Assembly (NCBI GenBank): GCA_934899185.1
Contig: CAKXYI010000003.1
Span: 95,361-159,360 of the forward strand
Direction of reading: 5' to 3'
Origin: an uncultured Lachnospiraceae bacterium
Lineage (GTDB): Bacteria; Bacillota; Clostridia; Lachnospirales; Lachnospiraceae
Length of the DNA stretch: 64,000 nt
Program-made: the position numbers and the translations under genes
Notes under the pieces: model-generated
Databases searched by the model: none
What the model was told of the DNA's origin: nothing
The model's input: the letters and a program-made list of their open reading frames with translations, nothing else
Shown: positions 1 to 8,838 of the stretch, piece by piece
How the letters are laid out: each line of letters opens with the position of its first letter
How positions within the stretch are numbered: the stretch's first letter is position 1

Positions 1-507
1 CTCTGTATCGGCTGTCTTGCCAGACTTGGTCACTTCCAAGATCTGTGCCGGGATGCCTGCAAACTGGCTCATAAAGCCATCTTCCTTTGCCTTCATACCA
101 AGACCTGCTGTCTCACTAATATCTGTAATGGAATAACCATTTAAAGTACCATCATTTGTCACACCCATAGAGAATGTGATGTCTCCGCCGTATCCGGCAT
201 GAGATGTGATCGTGATAACATAACCGATTGCCTGCCCTGCATCATCTTTTGCGACCACGCAATTTGTAATATCATCATCTGTATAACCTGCATCAGCAGC
301 GATCTTTGTTGCTGCATCAGCATCAAAACCTTCTAAATCTTCAAAGGATGCAGCATCTGCAAACACAGCCTTGTAGGACTCTTGGGTTGCAGACTCCTGT
401 GCCTTTGCAATTGGATCCTTTGTGATCTCATATACACCACCAAGGCAGACACCGGCAATAAGAGTAATTGCAGTAAGGACTAATGCGTCTTTTACTAATT
501 TATTCAT
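1..507 (-). CDS. rnfG: Rnf complex subunit G (partial, C-terminus beyond window edge)
   Basis: This is the N-terminal 169 residues of the FMN-carrying G subunit of the Rnf complex, which passes electrons from reduced ferredoxin to NAD+ while exporting Na+ or H+. The protein opens with one membrane helix (residues about 9-27) followed by an extracytoplasmic region containing the GYVITITSHAGYGGDI stretch typical of FMN-binding domains. The FMN-attachment threonine motif (S/TGAT) normally lies nearer the C-terminus and is not in the window. The ATG overlaps the rnfD stop by one base (TAATG), so the two are probably translationally coupled. Family assignment rests on sequence plus position behind rnfC and rnfD. 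Confidence 0.9.
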   Translation of the reverse strand, partial: MNKLVKDALVLTAITLIAGVCLGGVYEITKDPIAKAQESATQESYKAVFADAASFEDLEGFDADAATKIAADAGYTDDDITNCVVAKDDAGQAIGYVITITSHAGYGGDITFSMGVTNDGTLNGYSITDISETAGLGMKAKEDGFMSQFAGIPAQILEVTKSGKTADTE

Positions 508-1457
508 TATTTGTTGCCTCCCTTCTCTTTGACAACGCCAAAGGCTCTTGGAATTGTGATGCGCTCGATCAAAGGAACCAAAAGGTTACTGAAGATGATT
601 GCATAGGAAACACCTTCTGCGGATGCACCAAAGATACGGAAGATACCGGTCAGGATACCGAGAACGATACCATAGAGGATCTTACCGTTTGGTGTGATCG
701 GTGAAGTCACATAGTCGGTTGCCATAAAGAAGGCACCAAGCATAAGACCACCACCACATAACTGTGCCACCAGATAGTTCATATCAAATCCATGTCCGCC
801 AAAAATCAATACAAAGATGGCGAAAGTAAGGATATAAGATCCCGGAATACGAAGATCGATAACCCCGAATAAGATCAGGATAATCGCACCGATCAAAAGT
901 GCGATAACAGATGTCTCACCAATGGTTCCGGCTGTCGTACCAAGAAGCATTGACATGGTATCAACGCTCTCGCCTGCCTTTAAAGCAGCAAGTGGTGTTG
1001 CACCTGTCACACCATCATAGGTAAAGGTTGTCATAGATCCGGTAAAGGAGATCAAAAGGAAGCATCTTGCTCCCAGAGCCGGGTTCATGAAGTTCTGTCC
1101 CAGTCCTCCAAATAACATCTTGACAATAACAATAGCAAATACACCGCCAAGAACTGCCTGCCACCATGGTAATGTCGGTGGTAAGTTGAGTGCTAACAGA
1201 AGTCCTGTAACAACTGCACTCAGATCATTGATCGTGCTCTTTTTATGTACAATCTTTTCGTAGATCCACTCAGAAGCCACACATGACGCGATCGTCACAA
1301 GGATTAATACCAGTGCATGCAATCCAAAATTGCAGATACCGAAAATAGATGCCGGAAGCAAGGAAATCACTACCAATGCCATGATCTTCTGGGTATCCAT
1401 TTTATCTCTAACGTGTGGCGAAGATGTAACGTTTAATAAATCACTCACAAGATTCAC
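507..1457 (-). CDS. rnfD: Rnf complex subunit D, membrane flavoprotein
   Basis: RnfD is an integral membrane subunit of the Rnf ferredoxin:NAD+ oxidoreductase. The 316-residue product has many hydrophobic helices from about residue 26 onward. The motif TGATPLAALK at about residues 151-160 matches the S/TGAT site at which FMN is covalently bound through threonine in RnfD and RnfG. The length is usual for the family. It lies six bases after rnfC and overlaps rnfG by one base. The complex typically also needs RnfE, RnfA and RnfB, which would lie beyond the left edge; this is inferred from the usual C-D-G-E-A-B order. Confidence 0.95.
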   Translation of the reverse strand: MNLVSDLLNVTSSPHVRDKMDTQKIMALVVISLLPASIFGICNFGLHALVLILVTIASCVASEWIYEKIVHKKSTINDLSAVVTGLLLALNLPPTLPWWQAVLGGVFAIVIVKMLFGGLGQNFMNPALGARCFLLISFTGSMTTFTYDGVTGATPLAALKAGESVDTMSMLLGTTAGTIGETSVIALLIGAIILILFGVIDLRIPGSYILTFAIFVLIFGGHGFDMNYLVAQLCGGGLMLGAFFMATDYVTSPITPNGKILYGIVLGILTGIFRIFGASAEGVSYAIIFSNLLVPLIERITIPRAFGVVKEKGGNK

Positions 1458-1463
1458 CCCTTC

Positions 1464-2786
1464 CTAATTTTTCTTTCTCTTTTCAGCAAGAACAAACTTT
1501 TTCATTGTCTTGACTGACTGTGCCAAAGGTCTGCGTGCCGGGCATACATAACTGCAACTGCCACATTCTACACACTCAAGACCATACCATTCTTCAAATT
1601 TATCCATCTGCTTGTGTTCAGAGTAATCTGCAAGTCTGGATGGAACCAAAGCCTCAGGACAAGCCTCTACACAACGTCCACAGTTGATGCAGGCGGTTGT
1701 CTCATACTTGGAAGCCTCATCGTCTGTCATGCAAAGCAAGGCTGAAGTTGTCTTTGTTGTAGGAACATCTACACCAAATAAAGCAAATCCCATCATCGGG
1801 CCACCGGCGATCATCTTTTTCGCTGGTGCTACCAGACCGCCTGCTGCCTCTAACAACTGACTGTAACTTGTACCAATGCTGATATAGAAGTTTCTCGGCT
1901 CACATACCGCATCACCGGTAACTGTGAAAATACGGTTGGTCAGCGGACGTCCAAAACGTACTGCGTTATAGATAGCGACCATAGTCTCTACGTTATCAAC
2001 GATACAGCCTGCATCTGCCGGCAACATCTTTGAATTGATGCTTCTACCTGTGGTAGCAAAGATCAACTGACGCTCACCACCCTGTGGGTACTTTGTCTGC
2101 AATGGACAAACTTCCATACGGGTCTCTCCTGCAACCAGTGTCTGTAATTTTTCGATACAATCCGGCTTGTTGTCTTCAACACCAAAGATACCCTTAGCAT
2201 GTGGAAACAACTGTAAGATAATCTTCATACCTTCGACCAACTTTTCCGGTTCTTCGATCATTCTACGATAATCGGATGTCAAATATGGTTCACACTCTGC
2301 GCAGTTTGCAATAATATACTCGATTTTGTCCGGCTCCTTCGGAGACAACTTGACATGGGTTGGGAACCCTGCACCACCCATACCGACAACGCCGGCTTCC
2401 TTGATCTTTCCAATGATCTCTTCATTAGAAAGTTTGGTCACATCTTCCGTTTCTTCGTAGGTAACCTCATTGAACTCACCGTCGCTCTCGATAATAATGG
2501 AATTGACCATATCACCAACAGTTACACGTCTCGGCTCGATCGCCTTGACTGTTCCTGAAACAGATGAGTAGATTGGAGATGACACAAAGCCACCTGCCTC
2601 TGCAATCTTCTGCCCTTTTAATACAGCATCGCCAACAGCAACGATAGGTGTCGCTGGAGCACCAATATGCTGAGATAAAGGAAAGACTAATTCTCCTTCC
2701 GGCAGCAATTCTTTAATCGGCTTGGACTTGGATAAGTCTTTGCCATCCTTAGGATGAACGCCGCCCTTAAATGTCTTTAGGCCCAT
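1464..2786 (-). CDS. rnfC: Rnf complex subunit C, NADH-binding iron-sulfur subunit
   Basis: RnfC is the peripheral subunit that exchanges electrons with NAD(H). The 440-residue protein starts with FKGGVHPKDGKD, contains the glycine-rich stretch VGMGGAGFPTHVKL (about residues 134-147, NADH/FMN-binding fold related to complex I 51-kDa subunits), and ends with two 4Fe-4S motifs: CINCGRCVEACP at about 366-377 and CVECGSCSYVCP at about 405-416. The start is preceded by GAGGGG eight bases away. It is the first gene of the operon, downstream of an extended -10 promoter at about 2839-2865. Some proteobacterial homologues carry a long C-terminal extension; this one is the compact form. Confidence 0.96.
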   Translation of the reverse strand: MGLKTFKGGVHPKDGKDLSKSKPIKELLPEGELVFPLSQHIGAPATPIVAVGDAVLKGQKIAEAGGFVSSPIYSSVSGTVKAIEPRRVTVGDMVNSIIIESDGEFNEVTYEETEDVTKLSNEEIIGKIKEAGVVGMGGAGFPTHVKLSPKEPDKIEYIIANCAECEPYLTSDYRRMIEEPEKLVEGMKIILQLFPHAKGIFGVEDNKPDCIEKLQTLVAGETRMEVCPLQTKYPQGGERQLIFATTGRSINSKMLPADAGCIVDNVETMVAIYNAVRFGRPLTNRIFTVTGDAVCEPRNFYISIGTSYSQLLEAAGGLVAPAKKMIAGGPMMGFALFGVDVPTTKTTSALLCMTDDEASKYETTACINCGRCVEACPEALVPSRLADYSEHKQMDKFEEWYGLECVECGSCSYVCPARRPLAQSVKTMKKFVLAEKRKKN

Positions 2787-2838
2787 GAACTGTACCCCTC
2801 TTTCTTTCGATACTTATGTGATTACACACTTTGAATAC

Positions 2839-2865
2839 ATTATATCACTTTTGCAAACAAATCAA
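2839..2865 (-). promoter_or_regulatory. Candidate promoter of the rnf operon
   Basis: On the minus strand TATAAT (2844-2839) is preceded by TGA, forming an extended -10 element. TTGATT (2865-2860) lies 15 bases upstream, which is short for a sigma-A -35 element, so the extended -10 probably carries the promoter. It lies about 50 bases before the rnfC ATG, with no gene in between. Confidence 0.55.
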
Positions 2866-2894
2866 GACATACAAACACATCTTTTTGTATCTTT

Positions 2895-2923
2895 TTGAGT
2901 ACCTTTTCCATATGTGTTATACT
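2895..2923 (+). promoter_or_regulatory. Sigma-A promoter of the RNase H-like gene
   Basis: TTGAGT (2895-2900) and TATACT (2918-2923) are separated by exactly 17 bases, and a TGT triplet precedes the -10 element. It lies about 50 bases upstream of the plus-strand gene at 2975 and diverges from the rnf promoter. Confidence 0.7.
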
Positions 2924-2974
2924 ATGGAATATACAGGCTTTGTCTGTTAAAATTTTAACCAAAAGGAGACTCTT

Positions 2975-4063
2975 ATGCTTACATTTACAGACACCTATAC
3001 TTATACGCCCCGCTATCAAGAACTGGACTTTTGGCAGGAAGATCAACTCCTATTTGATCTCGAGACCACGGGTCTTTCAGCAAAAAATAACACCATATAT
3101 CTGATCGGCTGTGCCTATCACAAGAGCAAGGAGATCACCTTACTGCAATACTTTGCAGAGACCCCTGCCGAGGAGTCCAAGGTCTTAGAAGCCTTTTTGG
3201 ATCTATGTAAAGATTTCCAAGGTCTTATCTCCTTTAACGGCATCCGTTTTGATGAAAAATTTATTCTTGACCGCTGCCGGAAACTTCAAATTTCTACTGA
3301 CTCGTTGCCTGGACAGCATTTTGACATCTATAAGGCATGCCGTAGCATGAAATCCATCTTAAATCTGCCATCATACCGACAAAAATCCATCGAATCCTTT
3401 CTTGGCATCCATCGCGAGGACAAATACTCCGGCGGCGAATTGATCGCCGTCTACCAGTCTTACTCTAGCGAGCCGGATGACGAGGCTCTGACGCTTTTGA
3501 AACTACATAACTACGAAGATGTGGCTGGCATGGTCGAGATCCTGCCCATCATATCCTATGCCTACTTAAAGGACATACAGATAAGGATTACAGATCTCTT
3601 CCAATCCACCTATACCGATTATCAGGGTGTGCAAAAACAGGAACTCACATTTACCGCATCCACTTCTTTACGTCTGCCCGCGCCCCTGCGCCTGCATACG
3701 GATGATTATTACATCATCTTTGAGGATGATACCATCAAGGGGACAATTTCTCTTTATCACGAGAAAATGTATCATTTTCTGCAGAATGTAAAATCCTATG
3801 TCTACCTGCCGGAAGAAGACATGGTCATCCCCAAAGAACTGGCATCCCATATTGCCAAAGAAAAAAAGCAGAAAGCCACCCCGGCGACGTGTTATATTGC
3901 CAAAGTAGACACCTATCTCATGGTGCCGGATACTTTAGAATGCAACGATGACATCTATTTCTTTGCCAGAGCATACAAGGATAAAAAGTCCTTCATCCCA
4001 TACCAAAAATCCTATGTGAATGAGACCTTCATCGCCCGCTACATTTCCTGTCTCCTAAATTGA
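2975..4063 (+). CDS. RNase H-like exonuclease-domain protein (YprB type)
   Basis: The 362-residue protein has an N-terminal exonuclease-like RNase H fold: FDLETTGLSAKNNTIYLIG (about residues 28-46) supplies the first metal-binding DxE motif, and FNGIRFDEKFI (about 88-98) resembles the second motif, with N and FD in the usual places. LLKLHNYEDVAGMVEI (about 174-189) fits the third. This matches the RNase_H_2 / YprB family, thought to act on nucleic acid; the substrate is not known. The C-terminal half is unassigned. AAGGAG lies eight bases before the ATG. It is monocistronic, with its own promoter and a terminator at 4109-4144. Confidence 0.8.
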   Translation: MLTFTDTYTYTPRYQELDFWQEDQLLFDLETTGLSAKNNTIYLIGCAYHKSKEITLLQYFAETPAEESKVLEAFLDLCKDFQGLISFNGIRFDEKFILDRCRKLQISTDSLPGQHFDIYKACRSMKSILNLPSYRQKSIESFLGIHREDKYSGGELIAVYQSYSSEPDDEALTLLKLHNYEDVAGMVEILPIISYAYLKDIQIRITDLFQSTYTDYQGVQKQELTFTASTSLRLPAPLRLHTDDYYIIFEDDTIKGTISLYHEKMYHFLQNVKSYVYLPEEDMVIPKELASHIAKEKKQKATPATCYIAKVDTYLMVPDTLECNDDIYFFARAYKDKKSFIPYQKSYVNETFIARYISCLLN

Positions 4064-4108
4064 TTATTCTTATACAGCAGGGAATTCTGCGGAATATGCA
4101 ATCGTAAA

Positions 4109-4144
4109 AAAGATCCTAACCTCCCAGAGGAAGTTAGGATCTTT
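4109..4144. terminator. Bidirectional intrinsic terminator between convergent genes
   Basis: AAAGATCCTAAC (4109-4120) pairs perfectly with GTTAGGATCTTT (4133-4144), with further inner pairs and a CAGA loop. The T-run beyond the right arm serves the plus-strand gene, and the A-run 4106-4111 gives a U-tract on the minus strand for the cheR transcript. Confidence 0.85.
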
Positions 4145-4147
4145 ATT

Positions 4148-4927
4148 TTATTCCTGACCTTTTTCGTAGTAGAAAGAATATCTACGCCTATAGCCCATGC
4201 CCTTATAATCTGTCACCTGCTCTGTACTGCCGATAAAGAGAATGCCACCATTTTTTAGAGATTTTGCAAATTTCTCATAAACCTCATTCTTGGCTTCTTC
4301 TGTAAAGTAGATCAATACATTGCGGCACACGATCATGTGGCAATCTCTCGGATACGGATCTGATAATAAGTTGTGTTCTCTGAAATCCACACACTTTTTG
4401 ATCTGCTCCGAAATCTGATAAGAATTTCCTACCTTGGTAAAATATCTACGTTTGAACTCATCCGGCACATTAGCAATACTCTTTTCGGAATACAGTCCAA
4501 CCTTGGCTGTCGCGATCACCTGTTTGTCGATATCCGTCGCCGTGATTTTGATCTTGCTCAGATCCAAATGCTTGGATAAAGCCATGACCAGCGAATACGG
4601 CTCATCACCTGTAGAACAGGCTGCTGACCAGATATGTAAATTGGTTCCGAACTTCTTAATGAGTTCCGGCACAAATTCCCGCACCAGTAACTCCCATTGT
4701 TCCGGATTACGATAAAACTCTGACACATTAATCGTCAGAAAGTTGACAAACTCCTCAAAGACGACCGGATCTGACTTCAACAACTTGACATAAGCATCAT
4801 AAGATGTACATTTGCGTTTTCGCACCAGAGAATCGATACGTCTGCGCATCTGTTTTTCTTTATAGGAACTGAGGTCAATCTTTGTCAGCGAATATACCGC
4901 TTTCTTGAAAGATTCATAATCATCCAT
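4148..4927 (-). CDS. cheR: CheR-type protein-glutamate O-methyltransferase
   Basis: CheR methylates glutamates on chemoreceptors with S-adenosylmethionine. The 259-residue protein has the N-terminal helical domain (about 1-75) and a methyltransferase domain with the SAM-binding region IWSAACSTGDEPYSLVMAL (about 99-117). FLTINVSEFYRNPEQW (about 63-78) and IVCRNVLIYF (about 199-208) are CheR signatures. It is the last gene of the rpiR-cmk-ispH-rpsA cluster, 27 bases behind rpsA, with no other chemotaxis gene nearby. A chemoreceptor lies about 48 kb away at 53303-55381 and could be a substrate, but this is inference. A terminator follows the stop. Confidence 0.93.
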   Translation of the reverse strand: MDDYESFKKAVYSLTKIDLSSYKEKQMRRRIDSLVRKRKCTSYDAYVKLLKSDPVVFEEFVNFLTINVSEFYRNPEQWELLVREFVPELIKKFGTNLHIWSAACSTGDEPYSLVMALSKHLDLSKIKITATDIDKQVIATAKVGLYSEKSIANVPDEFKRRYFTKVGNSYQISEQIKKCVDFREHNLLSDPYPRDCHMIVCRNVLIYFTEEAKNEVYEKFAKSLKNGGILFIGSTEQVTDYKGMGYRRRYSFYYEKGQE

Positions 4928-4954
4928 ACTTATATGTCCCCAAGTGGAAAAGAA

Positions 4955-6097
4955 TTACTCTTCTGTCTCTTCCATTTCATTTGCTACTGCGGCGATGTCA
5001 ACGTCAGCGAACTCTGCATCATCATCAGCCTTGTCTTCTTCCGGTGTTGCAAGAAGTGCTTTCATGCTCAGGCTGATCTTCTTGTCTTCCTCACGGAACT
5101 CTACGATCTTTGCTTCTACTTCCTGTCCAACAGAAAGAACATCAGAAGGCTTGTCGATGTGTTCCTTTGCGATCTGTGATACATGAAGAAGTGCGTCTAC
5201 ACCAGGAGCAAGTTCAACAAATGCACCGAAATCTGTCATTCTTGCAACCTTTCCGGTAACGATCGTGCCAACTGCAAAACGCTCAGCAGCATTCTTCCAA
5301 GGATTCTGATCTTCAAACTTCATAGAAAGGGCGATCTTCTTGTCGTTGATATCCTTGATGAATACCTTAACCTGATCTCCCACATGGAATACCTTCTTAG
5401 GGTTCTCAACTCTGCCCCAAGACATCTCAGAGATATGTAGAAGTCCGTCTGCTCCGCCAAGATCGATGAATGCGCCGAAATCTGTCACGTTCTTAACAGT
5501 GCCTTCTACAACATCGCCAACATGGATTCTTGCGAATAATTCTTCTGCAAGTTTTTCCTTTTCAGCAACCAATAACTGCTTTCTATCACCGATAATACGT
5601 CTTCTTCTAGGATTAAACTCTGTGATAACAAATGAAATCTCCTGACCATTGTACTTGTTCAGATCCTTCTCATAAGTGTCTGATACAAGGCTGGCTGGAA
5701 TAAAAATCTTTGCTTCGTCAATAACAACGCTAAGACCACCGTTTAATACCTGTGCTACCTTAGCGGTAAGTACTTCATGATTTTCAAATGCTTCTTCCAG
5801 ACGCTTGTTGCCCTTTTCAGCCGCAAGTCTCTTGTAAGAAAGTGCAACCTGCCCTTCACCATCGTTTACCTTGATGACCATAGCATCAATCTTGTCACCA
5901 ACAGATACAACTTGTGTCAAGTCAACGTTTGATTCGTTTGTGTATTCGCTACGATGGATGATTCCGTCTGATTTGTATCCAATGTCTACAGCGATCTCAT
6001 CAGGCTTAACATTGATAACGGTACCTTCAACTACCTCTCCATTTCTTATTGTTTTAAATGATTCTTCTAACATTTGTTCAAAACTCATTTCTGACAT
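4955..6097 (-). CDS. rpsA: S1 RNA-binding domain protein, ribosomal protein S1 homologue
   Basis: The 380-residue protein has four S1 RNA-binding repeats, at about residues 15-85, 100-170, 190-260 and 275-345. The clearest are VGDVVEGTVKNVTDFGAFID and ALLHVSQIAKEHID. An acidic tail follows (about 355-380). Gram-positive S1 homologues usually have four repeats where E. coli has six, so the length fits. It starts inside ispH: the ATG is 13 bases upstream of the ispH stop, with GAGGAGG ten bases before it encoded by the last ispH codons. In several Clostridia ispH and rpsA form a single fused gene; here they are separate but overlapping. Confidence 0.9.
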   Translation of the reverse strand: MSEMSFEQMLEESFKTIRNGEVVEGTVINVKPDEIAVDIGYKSDGIIHRSEYTNESNVDLTQVVSVGDKIDAMVIKVNDGEGQVALSYKRLAAEKGNKRLEEAFENHEVLTAKVAQVLNGGLSVVIDEAKIFIPASLVSDTYEKDLNKYNGQEISFVITEFNPRRRRIIGDRKQLLVAEKEKLAEELFARIHVGDVVEGTVKNVTDFGAFIDLGGADGLLHISEMSWGRVENPKKVFHVGDQVKVFIKDINDKKIALSMKFEDQNPWKNAAERFAVGTIVTGKVARMTDFGAFVELAPGVDALLHVSQIAKEHIDKPSDVLSVGQEVEAKIVEFREEDKKISLSMKALLATPEEDKADDDAEFADVDIAAVANEMEETEE

Positions 6098-6933
6098 ATC
6101 TTTTGAACCTCCTCAATAATTTTGTTTGGGGTAGAAGCCCCTGCGGTAATACCTACGTTGCTAATGGATTGAAGTACCGACAAATCGAGATTTTCTTTTG
6201 TCTGTATATAGTAAGTATCTTGGCATTCTTTTTTGCATATTTCAAATAACTTCTGCGTATTGGAACTGTGCTTACCGCCGATCACGATCATGGCATCTAC
6301 TTCTCTTGCAATCGTAGCAGCCTCGCTCTGGCGCTCCTCAGTAGCATTACAGATAGTATTCAAAACAAGTATATCATACCCTTTTTTTCGGATAATTTCA
6401 ACTAATTCTTGAAATTTATTGTAGTTAAATGTCGTTTGTGAAACAATACAGATTTTTTCTCCCGCCAAAGCCAGATTCTCAAGATCTTGCGGTGTAGAAA
6501 TAACTGCATAAGAATCGTTTGGCATCCAGCCGACGATCCCCTGTACTTCCGGATGGCTCTCACTTCCGACGATCAGGACAAAATAGCCGTCTTCGGCATA
6601 TTTTGCCACATATCTGTGGATCTTTTGCACAAATGGGCAGGTGGCATCCACAATGGAAAAACCTGCATTTTCCAAGTCTTCCTTGACCTTGCGTCCCACC
6701 CCATGAGACCGGATGATGACTGTCCCCGGTTCCAGTCCATGCAGATCTTCGTCCTCTGCAATGACCCGGACACCTTTTTCGGCAAGTTCATTTACCACTT
6801 CTTCATTGTGGATAATAGGACCATAGGTATAAATGGGTCTTTCCTTTGCATCCTCGATCTGCTCATAGACCATATCCACAGCCCTTTTCACGCCAAAGCA
6901 AAAACCTGCGCTCTTTGCCAATGTCACCTTCAT
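6085..6933 (-). CDS. ispH: 4-hydroxy-3-methylbut-2-enyl diphosphate reductase
   Basis: IspH makes IPP and DMAPP in the last step of the MEP isoprenoid pathway, using a 4Fe-4S cluster. The three conserved cysteines are visible in SAGFCFGVKRAV (about residue 12), DATCPFVQKIH (about 96) and NTICNATEERQ (about 193). The catalytic region TTFNYNKF and the C-terminal GITAGASTPN motif are present. At 282 residues it is of usual length. The ATG overlaps the cmk stop in an ATGA, and the 3' end overlaps rpsA. dxr and ispG of the same pathway are at 47566-48720 and 45462-46517. Confidence 0.96.
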   Translation of the reverse strand: MKVTLAKSAGFCFGVKRAVDMVYEQIEDAKERPIYTYGPIIHNEEVVNELAEKGVRVIAEDEDLHGLEPGTVIIRSHGVGRKVKEDLENAGFSIVDATCPFVQKIHRYVAKYAEDGYFVLIVGSESHPEVQGIVGWMPNDSYAVISTPQDLENLALAGEKICIVSQTTFNYNKFQELVEIIRKKGYDILVLNTICNATEERQSEAATIAREVDAMIVIGGKHSSNTQKLFEICKKECQDTYYIQTKENLDLSVLQSISNVGITAGASTPNKIIEEVQKICQK

Positions 6934-7598
6934 GCCATACGCTCCTTCGCAAGGTCTGTGATCTTTGCTACCACTTCCTCGATCGTCATATCCGATGAAT
7001 CTACCAGAATGGCATCCTCTGCCTGTGCAAGCGGAGAAATCTCGCGGTGCATGTCTCGGTAATCGCGGTCTTCAATATCCTTCATGATCTCTGTCAGATC
7101 ACAGGTCTGCCCCTTTTCCTGCAATTCCTGATATCGTCTCTTTGCCCTTGTCTCAACACTTGCGGTCAGATAGATCTTGAGAGGTGCATCCGGCAGGACA
7201 CAGGTGCCGATATCCCTGCCATCCATGATGACATCTTCACGCGCTGCCAAATCCTGTTGCAAAGACAAAAGTTTTTGACGCACGCAAGGATAAACACTTG
7301 TCACGGAAGCCATATTGCCCACTTCTTCCTTGCGGATCTCTGCAGATACATCTTCTCCGCACAAAAGGACCATTTGATTGCCATCCACATAGCGCAGTGC
7401 CACGTCGATTCGATTGCAGACTGCCGCAACCGCACTTTCTTCTTTTTCATTGACACCGTGGCGCAAAATGTAGAGTGCCATAGCACGGTACATTGCCCCG
7501 GTATCGACATAGATAAATCCCAATTCTTTTGCCACTCTCTTTGCGATCGTGCTTTTTCCAGCGCCTGCCGGTCCGTCAATTGCAATATTCATACTCAT
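6930..7598 (-). CDS. cmk: Cytidylate kinase
   Basis: Cmk phosphorylates CMP and dCMP with ATP. The 222-residue protein starts NIAIDGPAGAGKSTIAK, with the P-loop GPAGAGKS at residues 9-16. YVDTGAMYRAMAL (about 30-42) and DGRDIGTCVLPDAPLKIYLT (about 127-146) are diagnostic for the family, and AKRRYQE is in the lid region. AGGTGG seven bases before the first ATG supports that start over the methionine two codons later. It follows the flavoprotein gene by 13 bases and overlaps ispH by four. Confidence 0.96.
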   Translation of the reverse strand: MSMNIAIDGPAGAGKSTIAKRVAKELGFIYVDTGAMYRAMALYILRHGVNEKEESAVAAVCNRIDVALRYVDGNQMVLLCGEDVSAEIRKEEVGNMASVTSVYPCVRQKLLSLQQDLAAREDVIMDGRDIGTCVLPDAPLKIYLTASVETRAKRRYQELQEKGQTCDLTEIMKDIEDRDYRDMHREISPLAQAEDAILVDSSDMTIEEVVAKITDLAKERMA

Positions 7599-7611
7599 AA
7601 TCTTTCCACCT

Positions 7612-8838
7612 TTATTTTATACTAATCCCAGCCAAATATCCCGTTGACCAGGCAATTTGTAAATTGTAACCTCCGGTCAGTGCATCCAGATCCAGCAGTT
7701 CACCAACCAGATAAAGATCCTTGATCCGCTTGGATTCCATAGTCGCCGGATCGATATCCTTAACCGAAACACCGCCCTGGGTAATGATGGCTTCCTGAAA
7801 GCCCCGTGTACCGGTGATGGTAAAAGGAAATGCCTTAAAGAGCCCGACCAGATGCCTACGCTCCTCTTTCGTGATGGCATTGACCGGTTTGTCCATGGAT
7901 ATCTGACACAATTCTATCATAACCGGTATCATTTTTGCAGGTAGTAATTGTTGGAAAACCGCCTTGATGTGCTGGTTCGGACGCTCTGAAAATTCCCGCA
8001 ACAAGCGCTCATTTAAGACATCTTCGGAAAGCGCCGGTTTTAGATCGATATAAGCCTGATATTCTCTCGGGAAATGCCGGCTCAATACAGAACTGGCAGA
8101 TAAGACCAGAGGTCCACTCACACCAAAATGTGTAAAAAGCATCTCGCCAAAAGCATCATAAATAACTTTTTTGCCATCCTTGATCTTCAAGGAAACATTT
8201 TTTAAAGAAAGTCCCTGCATCCGCAGGATATATTCCTCTTTCGTCGTCAGTGGCACCAGTGCCGGTCTAGGTGTAACGATTTTGTGCCCACAGTTTTTTG
8301 CCATGCTATGACCATCGCCGGTCGATCCGGTCGTCGGATAAGACAGCCCGCCGGTCGCAAGGATCAGGCTGTCTGCCATGATCTTAGAACCATCTGCCAA
8401 AAGTACACCAGTCACCCTATCATCCGCCAAGATCAGACTACGGACCCTTGTATGTAAACGGATGCGCACGCCCTGTTCTTTCATGGCACGCTCCAGCGCA
8501 CGGATGACATCAGATGCATGATCCGATACCGGAAAGGCACGGTTGCCTCGTTCTATTTTATAGGGCATGCCCTGATTTTCAAAAAAATCCATGACCGCGT
8601 CATTGGAAAAAGTATAAAAGGCACTATATAAAAACTTGGGATTGGAAACCACTGCCTGCATGATCTCCTCCAGAGGCGAAGCATTGGTAAAATTGCACCT
8701 GCCCTTTCCCGTAATGTAGATCTTTTTTCCTAGTTTTTCATTCTGCTCTAAGAGGGTCACCTCATGGCCACACATGCCTGCCGCATACGCCGCCATCATT
8801 CCGGCAGCACCGCCACCGATCACAAGAACCTTACTCAT
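7612..8838 (-). CDS. FAD-dependent oxidoreductase, HI0933/YhiN family
   Basis: The 408-residue flavoprotein has the FAD-binding fold KVLVIGGGAAGMMAAYAAG near its N-terminus, GKKIYITGKGRCNFTNAS (about 40-57), ATGGLSYPTTGSTGDGH (about 162-178) and C-terminal GGYNLQIAWSTGYLAG. These are hallmarks of the BaiN/YhiN/HI0933-like family. Physiological substrates are mostly unknown, so no reaction is assigned. GGAG six bases before the ATG at 8838 favours that methionine over the one two codons upstream. The gene overlaps the end of the RpiR-type regulator gene by eight bases. Confidence 0.88.
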   Translation of the reverse strand: MSKVLVIGGGAAGMMAAYAAGMCGHEVTLLEQNEKLGKKIYITGKGRCNFTNASPLEEIMQAVVSNPKFLYSAFYTFSNDAVMDFFENQGMPYKIERGNRAFPVSDHASDVIRALERAMKEQGVRIRLHTRVRSLILADDRVTGVLLADGSKIMADSLILATGGLSYPTTGSTGDGHSMAKNCGHKIVTPRPALVPLTTKEEYILRMQGLSLKNVSLKIKDGKKVIYDAFGEMLFTHFGVSGPLVLSASSVLSRHFPREYQAYIDLKPALSEDVLNERLLREFSERPNQHIKAVFQQLLPAKMIPVMIELCQISMDKPVNAITKEERRHLVGLFKAFPFTITGTRGFQEAIITQGGVSVKDIDPATMESKRIKDLYLVGELLDLDALTGGYNLQIAWSTGYLAGISIK

